A stretch of 64,000 nt of DNA. Origin: Microstegium vimineum (Eukaryota; Streptophyta; Magnoliopsida; Poales; Poaceae). The notes beneath the pieces were generated by a model. The model did not search any database. It saw nothing but the letters and a program-made list of their open reading frames with translations, and had not been told where the DNA came from. The first letter of the stretch is position 1, and each line of letters begins with the position of its first letter. The stretch is taken from positions 14,970,319-15,034,318 of the forward strand of contig CM039139.1 in assembly GCA_022036555.1 (NCBI GenBank). Direction: 5' to 3'. Shown piece by piece: positions 32,520-44,331 of the stretch. The position numbers and the translations under genes are program-made.

Positions 32520-35500
32520 TAAGTGCCGTGCCGGCGCCACGAGCTGTTAGAATTTCGAATCCGTCCCATGAGAAACTTGCCAACGGGGGGTCACATTTAT
32601 GCCTCCACAGCCTGGCATTCCCCAGTCAGTGCCCCACGGAAAATGAAACCAAAAAAAAAAAAAACGTACCAAACTGGAAGCTGAACTCCACTCCGGTCCC
32701 CAGTCCGTACATGTGGAATCTGCTGGTCCTGAGTCCGAAGTCCAGAAGCACGCCGCCCAGATGAGAGCGTCCATTCCGAGGCCGGGAGGATTAATGGCGC
32801 TGCAGCGGGTTAGGTCCCCCGTGCGCCTCCTCAGTCCTGACTGGCGGAGTACTCCTACTACAGAGTAGTACAGCGACATCACGTCACAAACACGAGCTGG
32901 TTTGGCGGGCCGCCGCCGTCGGTGCTGTCGTGCCACTCGCATTTACTGCGCCTGCCCGCGCGCGCGCGTCGGGCGACGGGGTCACGGCGACGCGCGTCGG
33001 TCCGGCCGCCGTGTCCCTGCCAAGTGCCAAGTACTCCGTACCAAGCAAATGGGGAAGAGGAAGACCGACCATCTAGTGAGCAGCGATGGAGGATCTCAAT
33101 TCCCACCTTTTTGCTCGCCGGCTCTCTCTTTCGTTCCGGTTGCCACGGCCACGGGTGGGAGATCGAGACCTGCCTGCCGCTCGCGTCGGCGTCACCACCC
33201 GCCTTTCTCCTACTCCCAATTCCCAAAACGACCGCGTCGTCGTGTTCGGCCGCTCGCCACATCCCACATGCCCCGCGCCGCGCGTGCGTGACACGGCAGC
33301 GCACGGTCGCACGCGTCCGGCGAGAGCTGGCTGACCCGCCGGCTCCCCGCGCTGGTTTGCTGCCGGAGAACGCCCCAGCGCGCGGGTGGCCGGCTGCTCA
33401 GGAAGTGGAAGTACAACAGAAGCACCTGCAATTTGTAAACAAACTTTTATCAGTCTGATGGTTGGGTCACCTACGTAGGATACGCTGGGCACGCACGCAA
33501 GGATAATTTTTGTACCATCAGGTCAGGTAATTCAGGTCAGCAGACAGACAAGAGTGCTACTGTACGACCGGGACGGAAATGTTTTTGTATTCTTTTGTAT
33601 ATACCGTTACAGGTAGCGCTACTAGGAATCGACAGGCATCGTTGAGCTGAAACCGTCCTGATATAGCCTCATCGTGCACGATACACATCGGTCAGCGTCA
33701 TGAATTGCATACGAATCGAACCAATACGATCGACATCCTTGATACTACGTCAGTGTCTATCCTCGGCTTATCCTTTCAGTATGTCTGCCGGAAGCACTGC
33801 TTTATAGCAGTTGGACATTTACCCCCTCCCTGTCTAAACAAAGTGCTCTTTTAGATTCTAGCCAAAATAAAGAAAACTTTAGTCAAATTATAGAAAACGG
33901 TATCAATACTTACGATTAAAACAGTAATATAACAAAAAATATATTTCAGGAGATTCTAATGGATCGTGGATTATAGCAATCTAAATTGTTTGAGTTCCTC
34001 AATTATAGTGAGTGGATTATTGTTGGTTAGAGTACAAATGACCAATAGTGTCTTTGCAAACATTGAAGAGGATAATGTTGAGGGCCAAGTTTTTCTAATG
34101 AAATACACATGAAGTCGTGTTTTAGAAAAGAAATTGAGAGGCAAGTCGACGTCCCTTGAATTATAAATGTCAGCTGCCTAATACTCTTTCATATTTGTAC
34201 CATTATTATATGATTTATTTAAGCTGATTATTATAATTTATTTGTGATCCAAATAAGGCCTGAAAGTGTTTGGGGGCAGAGGGAGGGGTATGTATTATTT
34301 TTAAAATTTTAATGATCGACTAATTAACTACATGGCTTTCGGTAATAGTACACTTCTCACAGTAAGTATCAGATTTCCATTGTCAGACCTACTTATCTAC
34401 TTATATGAACTTCCCGTGTAATGCTAGGGATCAGGAAACAATAAGAAAAACTCACAATATGAAAGATTTATGATGCATTAGTGGAAAAAATATAGGATTT
34501 TTAGTTAATTTTTCACACCAGGAAAAGAAAGAGAAGGGAAAAAATACATGAGTATTTCACTATATGTGTACACAACATGCTATATGTGTGCACCTATTTC
34601 TTCTGCGAATGAACAAGTACCTATAATTGATATTCTGAAAAGAAAAGAAACTACTCCAATTGATGATACCGTCATGAAAAAACCTGCCAGAGTCGCCATC
34701 AACTCAGATCGAATGAAGCTTAAATAAAGAGGACTCCTATCATAGATGACTATACTCTGCACCTGTCCCAGTGCGCGCATTGAATTCGTGATTCGATTTG
34801 CAGCACGCAATACAATTCAGAGTAGTACATACAGCAACTAAACACAAGTTTATTTTTGCCATTTGAGATTTGACGACCCTTTTTTTATTTGAATCATTTG
34901 AGATTTGACCTTGAGAAGTTGATACTGCGTTGAGAGTCCAGTCCAGCACTTACCACGTGCAATCCTCATCGATCCCAACGAAGCATTTCCCTTTTTACTT
35001 TCGCAGAGAGCCCTCTCTCGATTTCTTTTCCACTTCCTCTCTTTCTATATATGGGGGCTATTTTCGTCCTTTTTTCGCCCTTTTGCGATGCGTACGGCAG
35101 TAGCATGGACCCATCGCCGGCCGATGGTCCTGCGGTCCTCCTCTCCAATTGCTCGCTTTCCACCCCCTTGCCTCTCCAACCTCCACCAAGGAATTCTTTG
35201 CCCAATGCGCTCATCGTCCCCGTCACCTCCTCTGCCCCATCGCTGCATCGCATCGCACCATCACCGATCCTATTGCCCACATTTCCCATTCCTCTCACGC
35301 AAGTACTAGAGGCCACAGCGTCGCGTCATCTCATCTCCGCTCCGCGCGCCTCCTTCTCGCCGGCTTCCTGTGTGCGATCCTGTCGCTGTCACCGTCTCGT
35401 TGTTTGCTAGTACCACGCCACTGCACTGCAGCACCGGCAGGCTGCGCTAAAACAGCCGCCTCGCCCGCGCTACGCTGACCGGCGACGGCCGCCGGCAAGA

Positions 35501-36250
35501 CTGGCCGTTCGTCCGGTCCTCCGCCTCCGCCTCCGCGCAACGGCGCAAGGCACGGGCCGGCCTCGTGCCTTTTGGTGCGTGGTTGAGCCGATGGCGACGA
35601 TCCCGCGCGGCGCGGCGCCATGACGGCAACCATTTTAATACGCGCTCCCGCCCCATGCCCAGCAGCAGCAGGTGAAACCTGACAAGCTAACCAGATTTGA
35701 GGTGGTTACCCGTGTCGCCTCTCACTCACTCACCCCTCGCCCTTCGCCGCGACGCCTCCTTTTTCCGCCCGCCCGGCCCCAGGATATAGTTCCCGCTCTC
35801 GTCGCTTGCGCTTGTATCTTCCTCCTCGTCTCAGGCCTCCCTCCCTCCCCCGCCGCGCCCGCGCCTTTCGGTTCGGGTTCAGCGAATTCAGCCACAAAGC
35901 GAGTGGGTGGCCGGAGAGCGAGGCCTTCTTAGTTAGAGTACCCAGCAGCGAGTTCCTGGTAACGGAACGGAACTCGCTTTCCAGTTTCCAGGCCAGGCGA
36001 CGACCGCCGCCTCGGCAGTTTTCTATTCCAGCGCCGAGGTTCCGGGTCAGACATTGGTTGCAGGCTCGCAGCCAGCCAGTGGCCCGGCGGCGGGATCGTC
36101 TTGTGACAGCAGCAAGTCCACGGCGGTTAGTGGTTGAGCAAACCAGAGGCCTGCCAGCTTGCTGCGCCATGGACAACTTCGGTTCCTGCTGATCTCTGGA
36201 GTGGAGCTGCGAGCCGGCTCTCGGCCGTCGTTCGTGCGCGTACGTACGTC
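32520..36250. other. Intergenic DNA and 5' region of the kinase gene
   Basis: 32.6-33.5 kb is GC-rich with chance ORFs in several frames. 33.5-34.9 kb is AT-rich; CCCCTCCCTGTCTAAACAAA at 33.83 kb looks like an eroded MITE end. A TATATATGG box at about 35046 precedes an unrecognised 119-codon ORF (35051-35410) rich in Ser and Pro, which I do not call. 35.7-36.25 kb is the GC-rich leader of the kinase gene, with a weak GATATAG box near 35.78 kb. Confidence 0.4.
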
Positions 36251-39200
36251 ATGGCGGCGGACCACGAGGAGGGCGTCGGCCGGTGCATACTGGTGGGACT
36301 GCACATGGACGCCGTCGGCAGGTACCTCCTCCGGTGGGCGCTCCACCAGGAGGCCAGGCGGGGCGACCGCATCGTCGCCGTCCACATTTACCGCAAGTCC
36401 GGTTGGTATCCGCCATGAACAAACTTAACTTGGCACCTCGTTTCAGTTCCAATCCGGTCCGGTGAATGAAGTGGATGGGAATTACTGTATTACCGTTTTT
36501 TCCTTCTCTTGATTGACATTTTCTTGTTTCTCGTCGCAGACAAGACGAACACGCTGAAGCTGATCAGGACGCTGGACGACTACCTGGCGGACTACGAGGC
36601 GCTCTGCAACCAGAAACAGGTGAGCGAGCAAAGGATGGGCAGGAATGGGAGCAGTGGGCCGGTGCCCGGTGGGCGACTGCTACGGGAGTTGAGTTGTGTG
36701 TGCCACGTCGCTGCCGATTCAATTCACATGCTGCCTGCCATTGATTGAATGGTTTGTGTCAGGTCGTTCTCGTCGGCCGGGTCACCCCGGGGAGCTCGAT
36801 CCAGAAGGAGCTGGTGAAGGAGGCCAAGCTCTGCGCTGCCATGGTCGTTGTGCTTGGCGCCAATAAGAAGTACTCCTTCGGGTAAGCCACCTTTGTATGA
36901 TCTAGCTAACTGTTTGTGTCGTCACCATTCCTCACAATTTCTCTCTTTTTCTTTTCTTTCCCCCCATTTTGGTTGCGATTGCGGTTGCGCAGAGGGTCGT
37001 CCTGCCTAGCCAAGTACTGCGCCAAGAAGCTGCCGCCGACAACCACCGTCGTCGCCATCCAGGACGGCAAGGCCGTCTTCGTCCGGGAGGCGCCCAAGCC
37101 GCCACTTGGTAATCAAGTGCCCCCTTAGTTAAGTCAGTGTGGTTAGTTTTGAGAGGCTTTGGTTAGCGAGTCGCTAATCGTTTGGTGGCGAGCTGGTGGT
37201 GTGCAGGAGCAGAGCCGAAGCCGGTGCTCCGCACGGTGCTGCACCCGAGCGTGGGGATGGAGCCCAAGGTGATCGTCCCGAACCCGAACCGGAGCGCGCG
37301 GTCCATGGATTTCGACTCCCAGAGGAGCTGCGGCCACGGCGTCGCGGCCGCGCTGGCAACCAAAAGCTTCGGCGACGCCACCAAAGGCAACGGCACCGTG
37401 ACGCTCGAGCAGAGGCTCGGGTGGCCGCTGCTCCGCCGCGCGCACGCCGGCGCCGCCGCAACTGCGCCTGTACAACAAACGCCCAGCGCCAAGAATCAGG
37501 AGCCGCGGAAGCAGTCGGTGGTGCACTGGGTGATGAGCCTGCCCCGGCGGTCCGCGCCGTCGGAGTCCGCCGAGCCGCATGCCGGGGCGGGGCTCGAGTC
37601 GGAGCTCAGGGCATTGCTTGGCGGCAGTGGCGCCCGGTGCCGGTGGTTCCGCTACGAGGAGCTCTACGACTCCACCAACCACTTCGCCGCAGGTTCTTTC
37701 TTTTTTCTGCTCGTCGATCAATCTCTCGCCTTTCAATCAGGTTTCAGCTCAGAGCTCACACGACGATTCGTCGCCGTCGTCACTAACCCCGTTCTTGGCT
37801 TGTCGCAGAGAACCTGATTGGGAACGGAGGGAACAGCAGGGTGTACAGGGGCAGCCTCGCATGCGGGCAGCAGGTGGCGATCAAGCTGTCCAAGGCGTCA
37901 GCGGAGGCGTCCAAGGATTTCCTCCGGGAGGTGGACATCATCACCAAGCTGCAGCACCACCGGACTGTCGCCTTGATCGGCGTCTGCGTGGAAGGCCGCA
38001 ACCTCATCTCCGTCTACAGCTACCTCCCCAGGGGCAGCCTCGAGGACAACCTACACGGTACATGTTACATGTTCAGTTGTGTTCATGTGAAGTCACCCCC
38101 GAAACCCAATTCGCGCTCAGTACGACGGATTTGCTTCTAAGGAACCCGGGAATTCTGCAGACAACGATTCGTACATTTTTCTAAGCAAACGGAAACGGCT
38201 CGCGTTCAGAACAGTTGAGAGGGAGCAGTTGGGTTCTTCACTCTGACGTCTGTTGCTGCTGGTCTGCAGGGGAAAGGTCAAAGCCGGCGCTGTCATGGGA
38301 GAACCGGTACAAGGCGGCGCTGGGGGTCGCGGAGGCCCTGAGCTACCTTCACTCCGGCAGCCCGCGGCCGGTGATCCACCGGGACGTCAAGTCGTCCAAC
38401 ATCCTCCTCGCGGAAGAGTTCGAGCCTCAGGTTGTTATTAGTATTACTAACACTGACGCACCAGCCTGTACGCTTGGCAAGGCCAAGGATCCCGCTTTTC
38501 GTTTTCGTTTCGACCTGAACTCTGAACCCCCCCGTTGCGGCAGCTATCCGATTTCGGGCTAGCCATCTGGGCGCCGACGAATCCGACCTCCCTGACGCAC
38601 AGCGACGTCGTCGGCACATTCGGGTACCGCCTCCCTTCAAGCCTGTTTCTCGGCGTCGGCGGCGCTGTACTTACATATCCAGTGTTCTGTAGTTCGTCCC
38701 CACCAATTGATGTTTTTTTTTACTGTGCGATGCAGGTACATGGCGCCGGAGTACTTCATGTACGGGAAGGTGACCGACCGGGTAGACGTGTACGCGTTCG
38801 GCGTCGTCCTGCTGGAGCTCCTGTCCGGCCGGAAACCCATCAGCAGCGACGGGTCGTCACCCAAGGGCCAGGAGAGTCTCGTGATGTGGGTAAGAGCTTC
38901 ATCCTATCCTACAAACAACCATCTCATGTCTAGTACTAGTACTGTAAGTGGTAATTCAGCACGCAGATGATTAGAGTAACAATTGTCTTGGCGTGACAGG
39001 CAACTCCGGTGCTTAGCAGCGGCGACATCTCTGACCTGCTGGACCCGAGGCTGGACGTGAAGCACGACGAGGTGGAGGTGAGGCGGATGGCCTCTGCGGC
39101 GTCGCTCTGCCTCCGGAGGTCGGCTCGACTCAGGCCGCCGATATCGCAGGTCCACCAGCCTCCAAGCAGCTTCAGCTCGTGCAAATCTGCATTTCGCTCA

Positions 39201-39458
39201 CCAGTTTGTTGTGCCGTGCAGATACTGAGCATACTAAGAGGAGAAAGCACGGCGAGCATCGGCGACCAGGGCGCGACGGAGCCGGACTGCCTGGACGACG
39301 AGGCTTACCCGGCAGCGAACGTGAGGTCGCACCTGGACCTCGCGCTTCTTGACGTGGAAGACTCCGACTCCATCTCTAGCACGGAGCACAGCAGCGGCCT
39401 CAGCCCGTTGGAGGAGTACCTGCGAGAACGTTGGAGCCGATCGTCCAGCTTCGACTGA
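36251..39458 (+). CDS. Universal-stress-protein-like domain fused to Ser/Thr kinase (receptor-like cytoplasmic kinase)
   Basis: Eleven exons: 36251..36401, 36540..36619, 36763..36881, 36993..37108, 37207..37692, 37809..38057, 38270..38430, 38544..38623, 38736..38889, 39000..39149, 39222..39458. Every intron is GT-AG; the sum is 1983 bases, or 660 residues. Residues 10-150 form an adenine-nucleotide alpha-hydrolase/USP-like fold (CILVGLHMDAVGRYLLRWAL, AAMVVVLGANKKYSFGGSSC). A Ser-rich linker follows. The kinase starts near 318: Gly loop IGNGGNSRVYRG, Lys in QVAIKLSK, VIHRDVKSSNILL near 437, LSDFGLA near 457, YMAPEY near 483. All catalytic residues are present and HRD has the Arg of RD kinases. 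There is no signal peptide or transmembrane segment, so it is likely cytoplasmic. It resembles RLCK-VI proteins; the substrate is unknown. The Ser/Asp-rich tail ends at a stop inside a 100-bp tandem duplication. Confidence 0.93.
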
Positions 39459-39651
39459 TTGACGCATGCGATTTTGGTCATGTATTTTCATTTTATTTTT
39501 CTTCTTTCTTTCTTCACCCTCTTCACCGTCCCACGGCACTTCACATGTTTGAAGCTGATTGACGCATGCGATTTTGGTCATGTATTTTCATTTTATTTTT
39601 CTTCTTTCTTTCTTCACCCTCTTCACCGTCCCACGGCACTTCACATGTTTG
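39455..39651. repeat. 100-bp tandem duplication at kinase stop codon
   Basis: CTGATTGACGCATGCGATTT begins at 39455 and again at 39555, and the two copies agree for 97 bases. The first copy includes the TGA stop (39456-39458), so the second lies wholly in the 3' UTR. Identity this high implies a recent event. Confidence 0.95.
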
Positions 39652-39786
39652 TTATTTGGTTTGGTTACCCAGACCGTGTGTACAGTATATACAATAAAAA
39701 AATCAGAGCTAAAAGAAAATGTCTATCCCTTGCCAGAAACTGCAATTAATAATATATCCATATGCTAATAAAGGAGAATATGGATA

Positions 39787-39884
39787 GAACAATACTGCGT
39801 GTCATACAACAGTAATAAGCTTTTCCAGTTCAACGGAACAATACTGCGTGTCATACAACAGTAATAAGCTTTTCCAGTTCAACG
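39787..39884. repeat. 49-bp tandem duplication
   Basis: GAACAATACTGCGTGTCATA occurs at 39787 and 39836. The two 49-base units look identical. Confidence 0.95.
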
Positions 39885-40071
39885 GTTTACATAATCGAGC
39901 AAAATAATTAACCAATATTACATTATATATAAGGTTTCGCCAGAACTCTATTGGCCTCAAAGAACACTATTGGAACAAAGCTGGAAAACTGCGGCAGGGA
40001 ACCATTATCTCCCACATCCACACAGCTCCCTCCCAACATCTCATCAAATTCTCATCTACCTCAACAGATGT

Positions 40072-42569
40072 TTAAAATGGTACGACATATGGTAGCTGGA
40101 AGATATTAAGGTCCGGCAAAAAAGTCGCCTTGGGTTGCAAAGAATGCTGCTGCTGCACCATCGGCCCAACACAATCAGTTGCTCTGCATTGAGCCTTGCT
40201 AGCCTCAGAGTTCCTTGTACTGCTGAACAGCCAGTCCTGATCACCAAGATCTGAACCTTCATTCTCCATCGACACCGGATTCCAGGTAACAAACAGATCT
40301 CTGAACTTCTTTTCTTTTTTCTCAGCTTTTCGAATTTTCTTCCTATCTGACCGGGAGAGCTTAGTATCCTGCACTTGAACTGCTTTCGCATTCCTACCAG
40401 AGAAGGAAGGCTCTTCGGCTGGCGTAGAGGTTGTGATGGGCTCCTGCTGCTTGAGAACAGGAGGCTGCAGAGCTTCTGGCAGGCAAACAGGAGGCTGCAG
40501 AGCTTCTGGGAGGCAAACAGCAGATCCCATTTCCTTCTGTAACACGTTCGCTAACTGAGGATGTGACGCCAATGGATGCTGAACTCTCTGTGCCATCGTC
40601 TTAACAGGTGGAGGATCAAATCTTCCTGTCACTCTGGCAGGTGAAGGGTCCACAACTCCCAAAATCTTGGGAGGTAGGTTCGATCTTCCAACTGGTGCCT
40701 TAACAGATAACTGGGGATCAACCGGATGTGTGACTTTCGCTTCAGGCTGGGGGACAGCTCTCTGCATGGTCTTTGACGCGGTTTCTGTAATCGAACATTT
40801 TCGTACTGCTTGGGAATCTCCATTTACCCTCTGCTTAGCCGAGCTAGATCTCACATTAACCTTATGATGGATGCCCAACAGGGATGAGCCTGATCCCATT
40901 TGTTGAACCAATGGTTGCTCAAGAACCCTTGGTTTCTCCAATAGAGCTGATTGGGAATCTGGATTACTCTTTATCTTGATGCGAAGGATGGTCGCTGTAA
41001 AATGGTAAGTCAGGATGAGTAAAATCATTAAACAACAGACTGATTTTTTTTCTAATAATAAATAATCAAATAATCAAATCAAAATAACAAAAACAAGAGA
41101 ATATAGTCTCACCATTCTTAGCTTGGCTAGGACTGGGTAGCACAACCTTTCGTCTCTTGCTGCTGTCCTGTGAGCTCTCAGGAGAGTTCTGCAAGGTCTG
41201 TACAAAACAAGGAGCTCCATGCTCTTCTGAGAGCCCACTCTTCTCCAACGGCTCAACTGATTCTTTGGATTCCCTTTTGGGATCCTGCCCAGCCTTGATG
41301 ACATCTTCGAGCTTTCTTTTCTTATGGCTGTGCTTTGAATGCTTGGATGTCTCACCCTTACTCCTTTTCTCTTTCTTCTTTTCAGCCTTTTCCCTTTCTT
41401 TCTGGAGCTTCAGCCACCAGAGCAATCGTCAGTTCTGATTTAGAACAGACGACGGGAATGCAATGCAGCATTTTAACAATATCATGTATTATGATATTTA
41501 CCAAGACACATCACTCATGTACAGTTCAGACAATAATGCTTCACAAAGATTATTCAATTATCATTGACTCATAATTACACAGTTTGCAGCAAAAATGTAT
41601 TCGTTTACAATCATATTGAACACGTTACTTTCCTAGAAACAGTTAAGACCTGCAACACTGCACACTCTATAGAACAAAGTAAAACTAACAATGAACACAA
41701 CAGATGGTGTTAGTTGCTATTGATATACAGGACCAGGGTTATTGTGAACTCCTTTGGTCTACAGAACAGTGATGCATATTACATCAGAAAAATAAGAAAA
41801 CACTGCATGCTGACCCACAGGAGGACAGGAGCAATAAAGAAAACACTAAAAACAGTATAAAAATAGAATGCAATTCCCAATTCAAATCAATTTGGCTCTG
41901 CAACAATAAAAAGGGCGTTGAATGCTAATACTACAAACATTCCAACTGACCCTTGTTACACAAGGGTAAACAAATTATGATATACAGACACTTTTGCAAA
42001 GAAAATTTTGGGCAACACAAATTTTGGGCGTGTTATGAAAGAACTTGATGGCTCATATTCTAACCATCGAACAACAATAGACGGACAACTATTTTGGGCC
42101 TTTATAAAATGCCAAGACCTCTCAGCATAATTTTATTTTAGGACGCCTAAATGTGAAATCCAACAGTGTTGAATTGTATTCGCTGTTCTAGCATTCTTTA
42201 ATCCAATGTCATCAATAACCATGCACCAACTCTATTCGAAAATCGGACATAACCAATATCGACTAGCGGACATCCCCAACTTATATTTTTCCACTAGATC
42301 TGAAAGACCTCGTGCAGCTAAGCTACACAGGATTCAGGCACTTCCCCTCCGCCGCAAGGGTTAGCTTTCCCGGCACGTGCGATACCCACATCACACACGC
42401 ACAACCCACAGATCCGAGCAAAACCAATAGGAAGAACAAACGATCCGGCACGTGCGTGTGTAAATCCGATGGTTCAACAAACCTTAGCGGTCGACTCCGC
42501 CTCGGCCACGGCCACGGCCACTGGGTTTCGCACGTACCCCGGCGGCGGGTAGGGGAAGCACCTCGACAT
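40072..42569 (-). CDS. Lys-rich plant protein of unknown function (MSRCFP.. family)
   Basis: Three exons on the minus strand: 42569..42483, 41407..41113 and 40994..40072. GT-AG junctions are in phase and total 1305 bases (434 residues). The first exon encodes MSRCFPYPPPGYVRNPVAVA, a start I recall from a conserved but uncharacterised plant family often labelled 'myb-like protein X'. Exon 2 is highly charged (KERE/KAEKKKEKR, KHSKHSHKKRKLED) and probably nuclear. It continues with LSEEHGAP and SSQDSSKRRKVVLPSPSQAK. Exon 3 has a Pro/Gln-rich middle, a Lys-rich KLSRSDRKKIRKAEKKEKKF stretch, and the conserved RDLFVTWNP..DQDWLF end. A ten-residue unit, CLPEALQPPV, is repeated twice in tandem (about 40455-40515). 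No catalytic domain is visible; function is not known. Confidence 0.85.
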
Positions 42570-42823
42570 GGTCGACGGTCGACCGCGCTCTACCCCGCCG
42601 AGAGATCACAAGGATTTGGCGGCAAAGCCGGCCTAATCGACCGCGAATCGCTCGAAATTGATCGATTCGCGGCGAGGAACGCACCGGAAACTTTCGGGCG
42701 CGGCGGGATTTGGTTTTGGCTTGGCGGCTAGGGTTTCGCTACGGGAAGGGGAAAAATTTTCTATGGCTGCGGCAGGAGCAGGGAACGAAAGAGAGTCTCT
42801 TCGAGGGGAAGGGGGTAGGCCGC

Positions 42824-42831
42824 TATTTAAA
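42824..42831 (-). promoter_or_regulatory. TATA-like box of the Lys-rich gene
   Basis: On the minus strand TTTAAATA lies about 255 bases before the ATG at 42569, in a GC-rich leader. Composition and spacing suit a core promoter; no transcript evidence is available. Confidence 0.45.
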
Positions 42832-43500
42832 GCCGGGGGAGAGGAGGCCGAGTCGTGCGGGGAACTAGCGGGTCCGTCTCGGTTACGTGTTGTTTCCGGA
42901 ACGGACTCGCTGACAGCTTGGCACAGGCCCGTGTTGGGGCGCTATGTCAGTGGGACAGATCTAGGTGCGTGTTCTGTGGATGTCGATGCGCTGCACCTCC
43001 GCCGCGGGTGGAGCTAGGTTAAGAGCGTGTGGGTCCCGCTTGCAGGCGGAGCTTGGGTTCGGTTGAGTATTCCCGGGGCGCACGAAACGTGTCTGCGGGC
43101 CTACGGTCCGGAACCGACCTACAAGCGTCGGCAACTCGCAATCACGGACCGGCACGTGGGTCGCGTTGCCAGCCCAAGCCCCGGGTGAGGCGCGTCCGCC
43201 GCGACGATTTGCGGTGTGGAATGAACCACATCGCGATTCGTTTGGCGAAGCAGTAGCAAGCTAGTGCCAGAGAAAAACTTGGGAATTTAGCGGCAAAAAA
43301 ACATGCGACAGTGAAGAATGAGACCGCTAAAAATTGCAAGGCCTGTGCTCCGCCTCCGACCACTCAAAAACCTCGCAGACCTATTCGTTCAAAATTACTC
43401 TGTCGCACGAAAGCTCGACCGATTTAAAATACTTCGCAGACCAATTTGACACCCTCATTTACAATTTTTTCTCTATCGCACCAAGGTTCGACCAATTTTT

Positions 43501-43572
43501 ATATAAAACTACTACTAGTACATTAGGCAAGTCTCAATATAAAACTACTACTAGTACATTAGACAAGTCTAT
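43501..43572. repeat. 37-bp tandem duplication
   Basis: ATATAAAACTACTACTAGTA starts at 43501 and again at 43538, followed by near-identical CATTAG(G/A)CAAGTCT. Confidence 0.85.
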
Positions 43573-43866
43573 AAAACTACCTATATAGTTATAAGTAGAG
43601 ATTATAAAAGTACCATCATGATCATGGAATGAAATAGGTTTCATCAACCCATATCTACACTTTTTGTAACACGAGACTCCAGGCAGCCAACAGTTTAACC
43701 ACAAAAATCAAAGTATATTAGAATAAGAAAAAACAATTAATGCAGCATTGGCAGCACAACTAGGTAAATGCAAGAAACTACTCCCTCGTTACCTTTATAT
43801 GTGTCATCCGGGAAGCATGTTTGCGAAGGAAACACGATTTTCTAGAAACAGACATTCAGGGACAGT

Positions 43867-44030
43867 GGGAGTATGCTCGAATACGTAAGTATCCCAGAAC
43901 TTGAGACAGACTGAACATCACCACGAATTTATTTGTGCTGCAAGAAGTGGGAGTATGCTCGAATACGTAGTATCCCAGAACTTGAGACAGACTGAACATC
44001 ACCACGAATTTATTTGTGCTGCAAGAAGTC
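43867..44030. repeat. 82-bp tandem duplication
   Basis: GGGAGTATGCTCGAATACGT begins at 43867 and 43949. Both copies continue through CCCAGAACTTGAGACAGACT and TTTATTTGTGCTGCAAGAAG, with a one-base length difference. Confidence 0.92.
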
Positions 44031-44331
44031 AGATGGAACTATGGAAGTTGCAACCATCCAATCGATCCAATTCTCAAACCCAGAGTAATCAACCGTTACA
44101 GTGATGGTCGGAATCTCAACAGAAACCAAGCCACCAGGATGCAGAGTCACCTTGAGAATACATCACAGTCACAAATATAAGACGCACTGCAATTAAAGCA
44201 TGATCGACCTAATAGTGTTCAAACATAGTGTGAAAAGTGTAAAATCGAGTAGTAAACAAGACACCATCACCAGTCCAAGCCTCTGAAAAATGTGTCGCTG
44301 AGGCCCATCACACTGAAAGGTCTTCAGTAAA

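Larger units (their letters stand above)
42832..44331. other. Intergenic DNA
   Basis: GC-rich to 43.25 kb (promoter side of the Lys-rich gene), then AT-rich with two short tandem duplications. No gene is seen. Confidence 0.4.

Noticed and set aside
32600..33492. ORFs of 119-178 codons on both strands
   Set aside because: They overlap each other in opposing frames in a GC-rich tract with no domain or intron logic.
35051..35410. 119-codon ORF after a TATATATGG box
   Set aside because: Ser/Pro-rich low-complexity sequence, no homology recognised, no clear gene structure around it.
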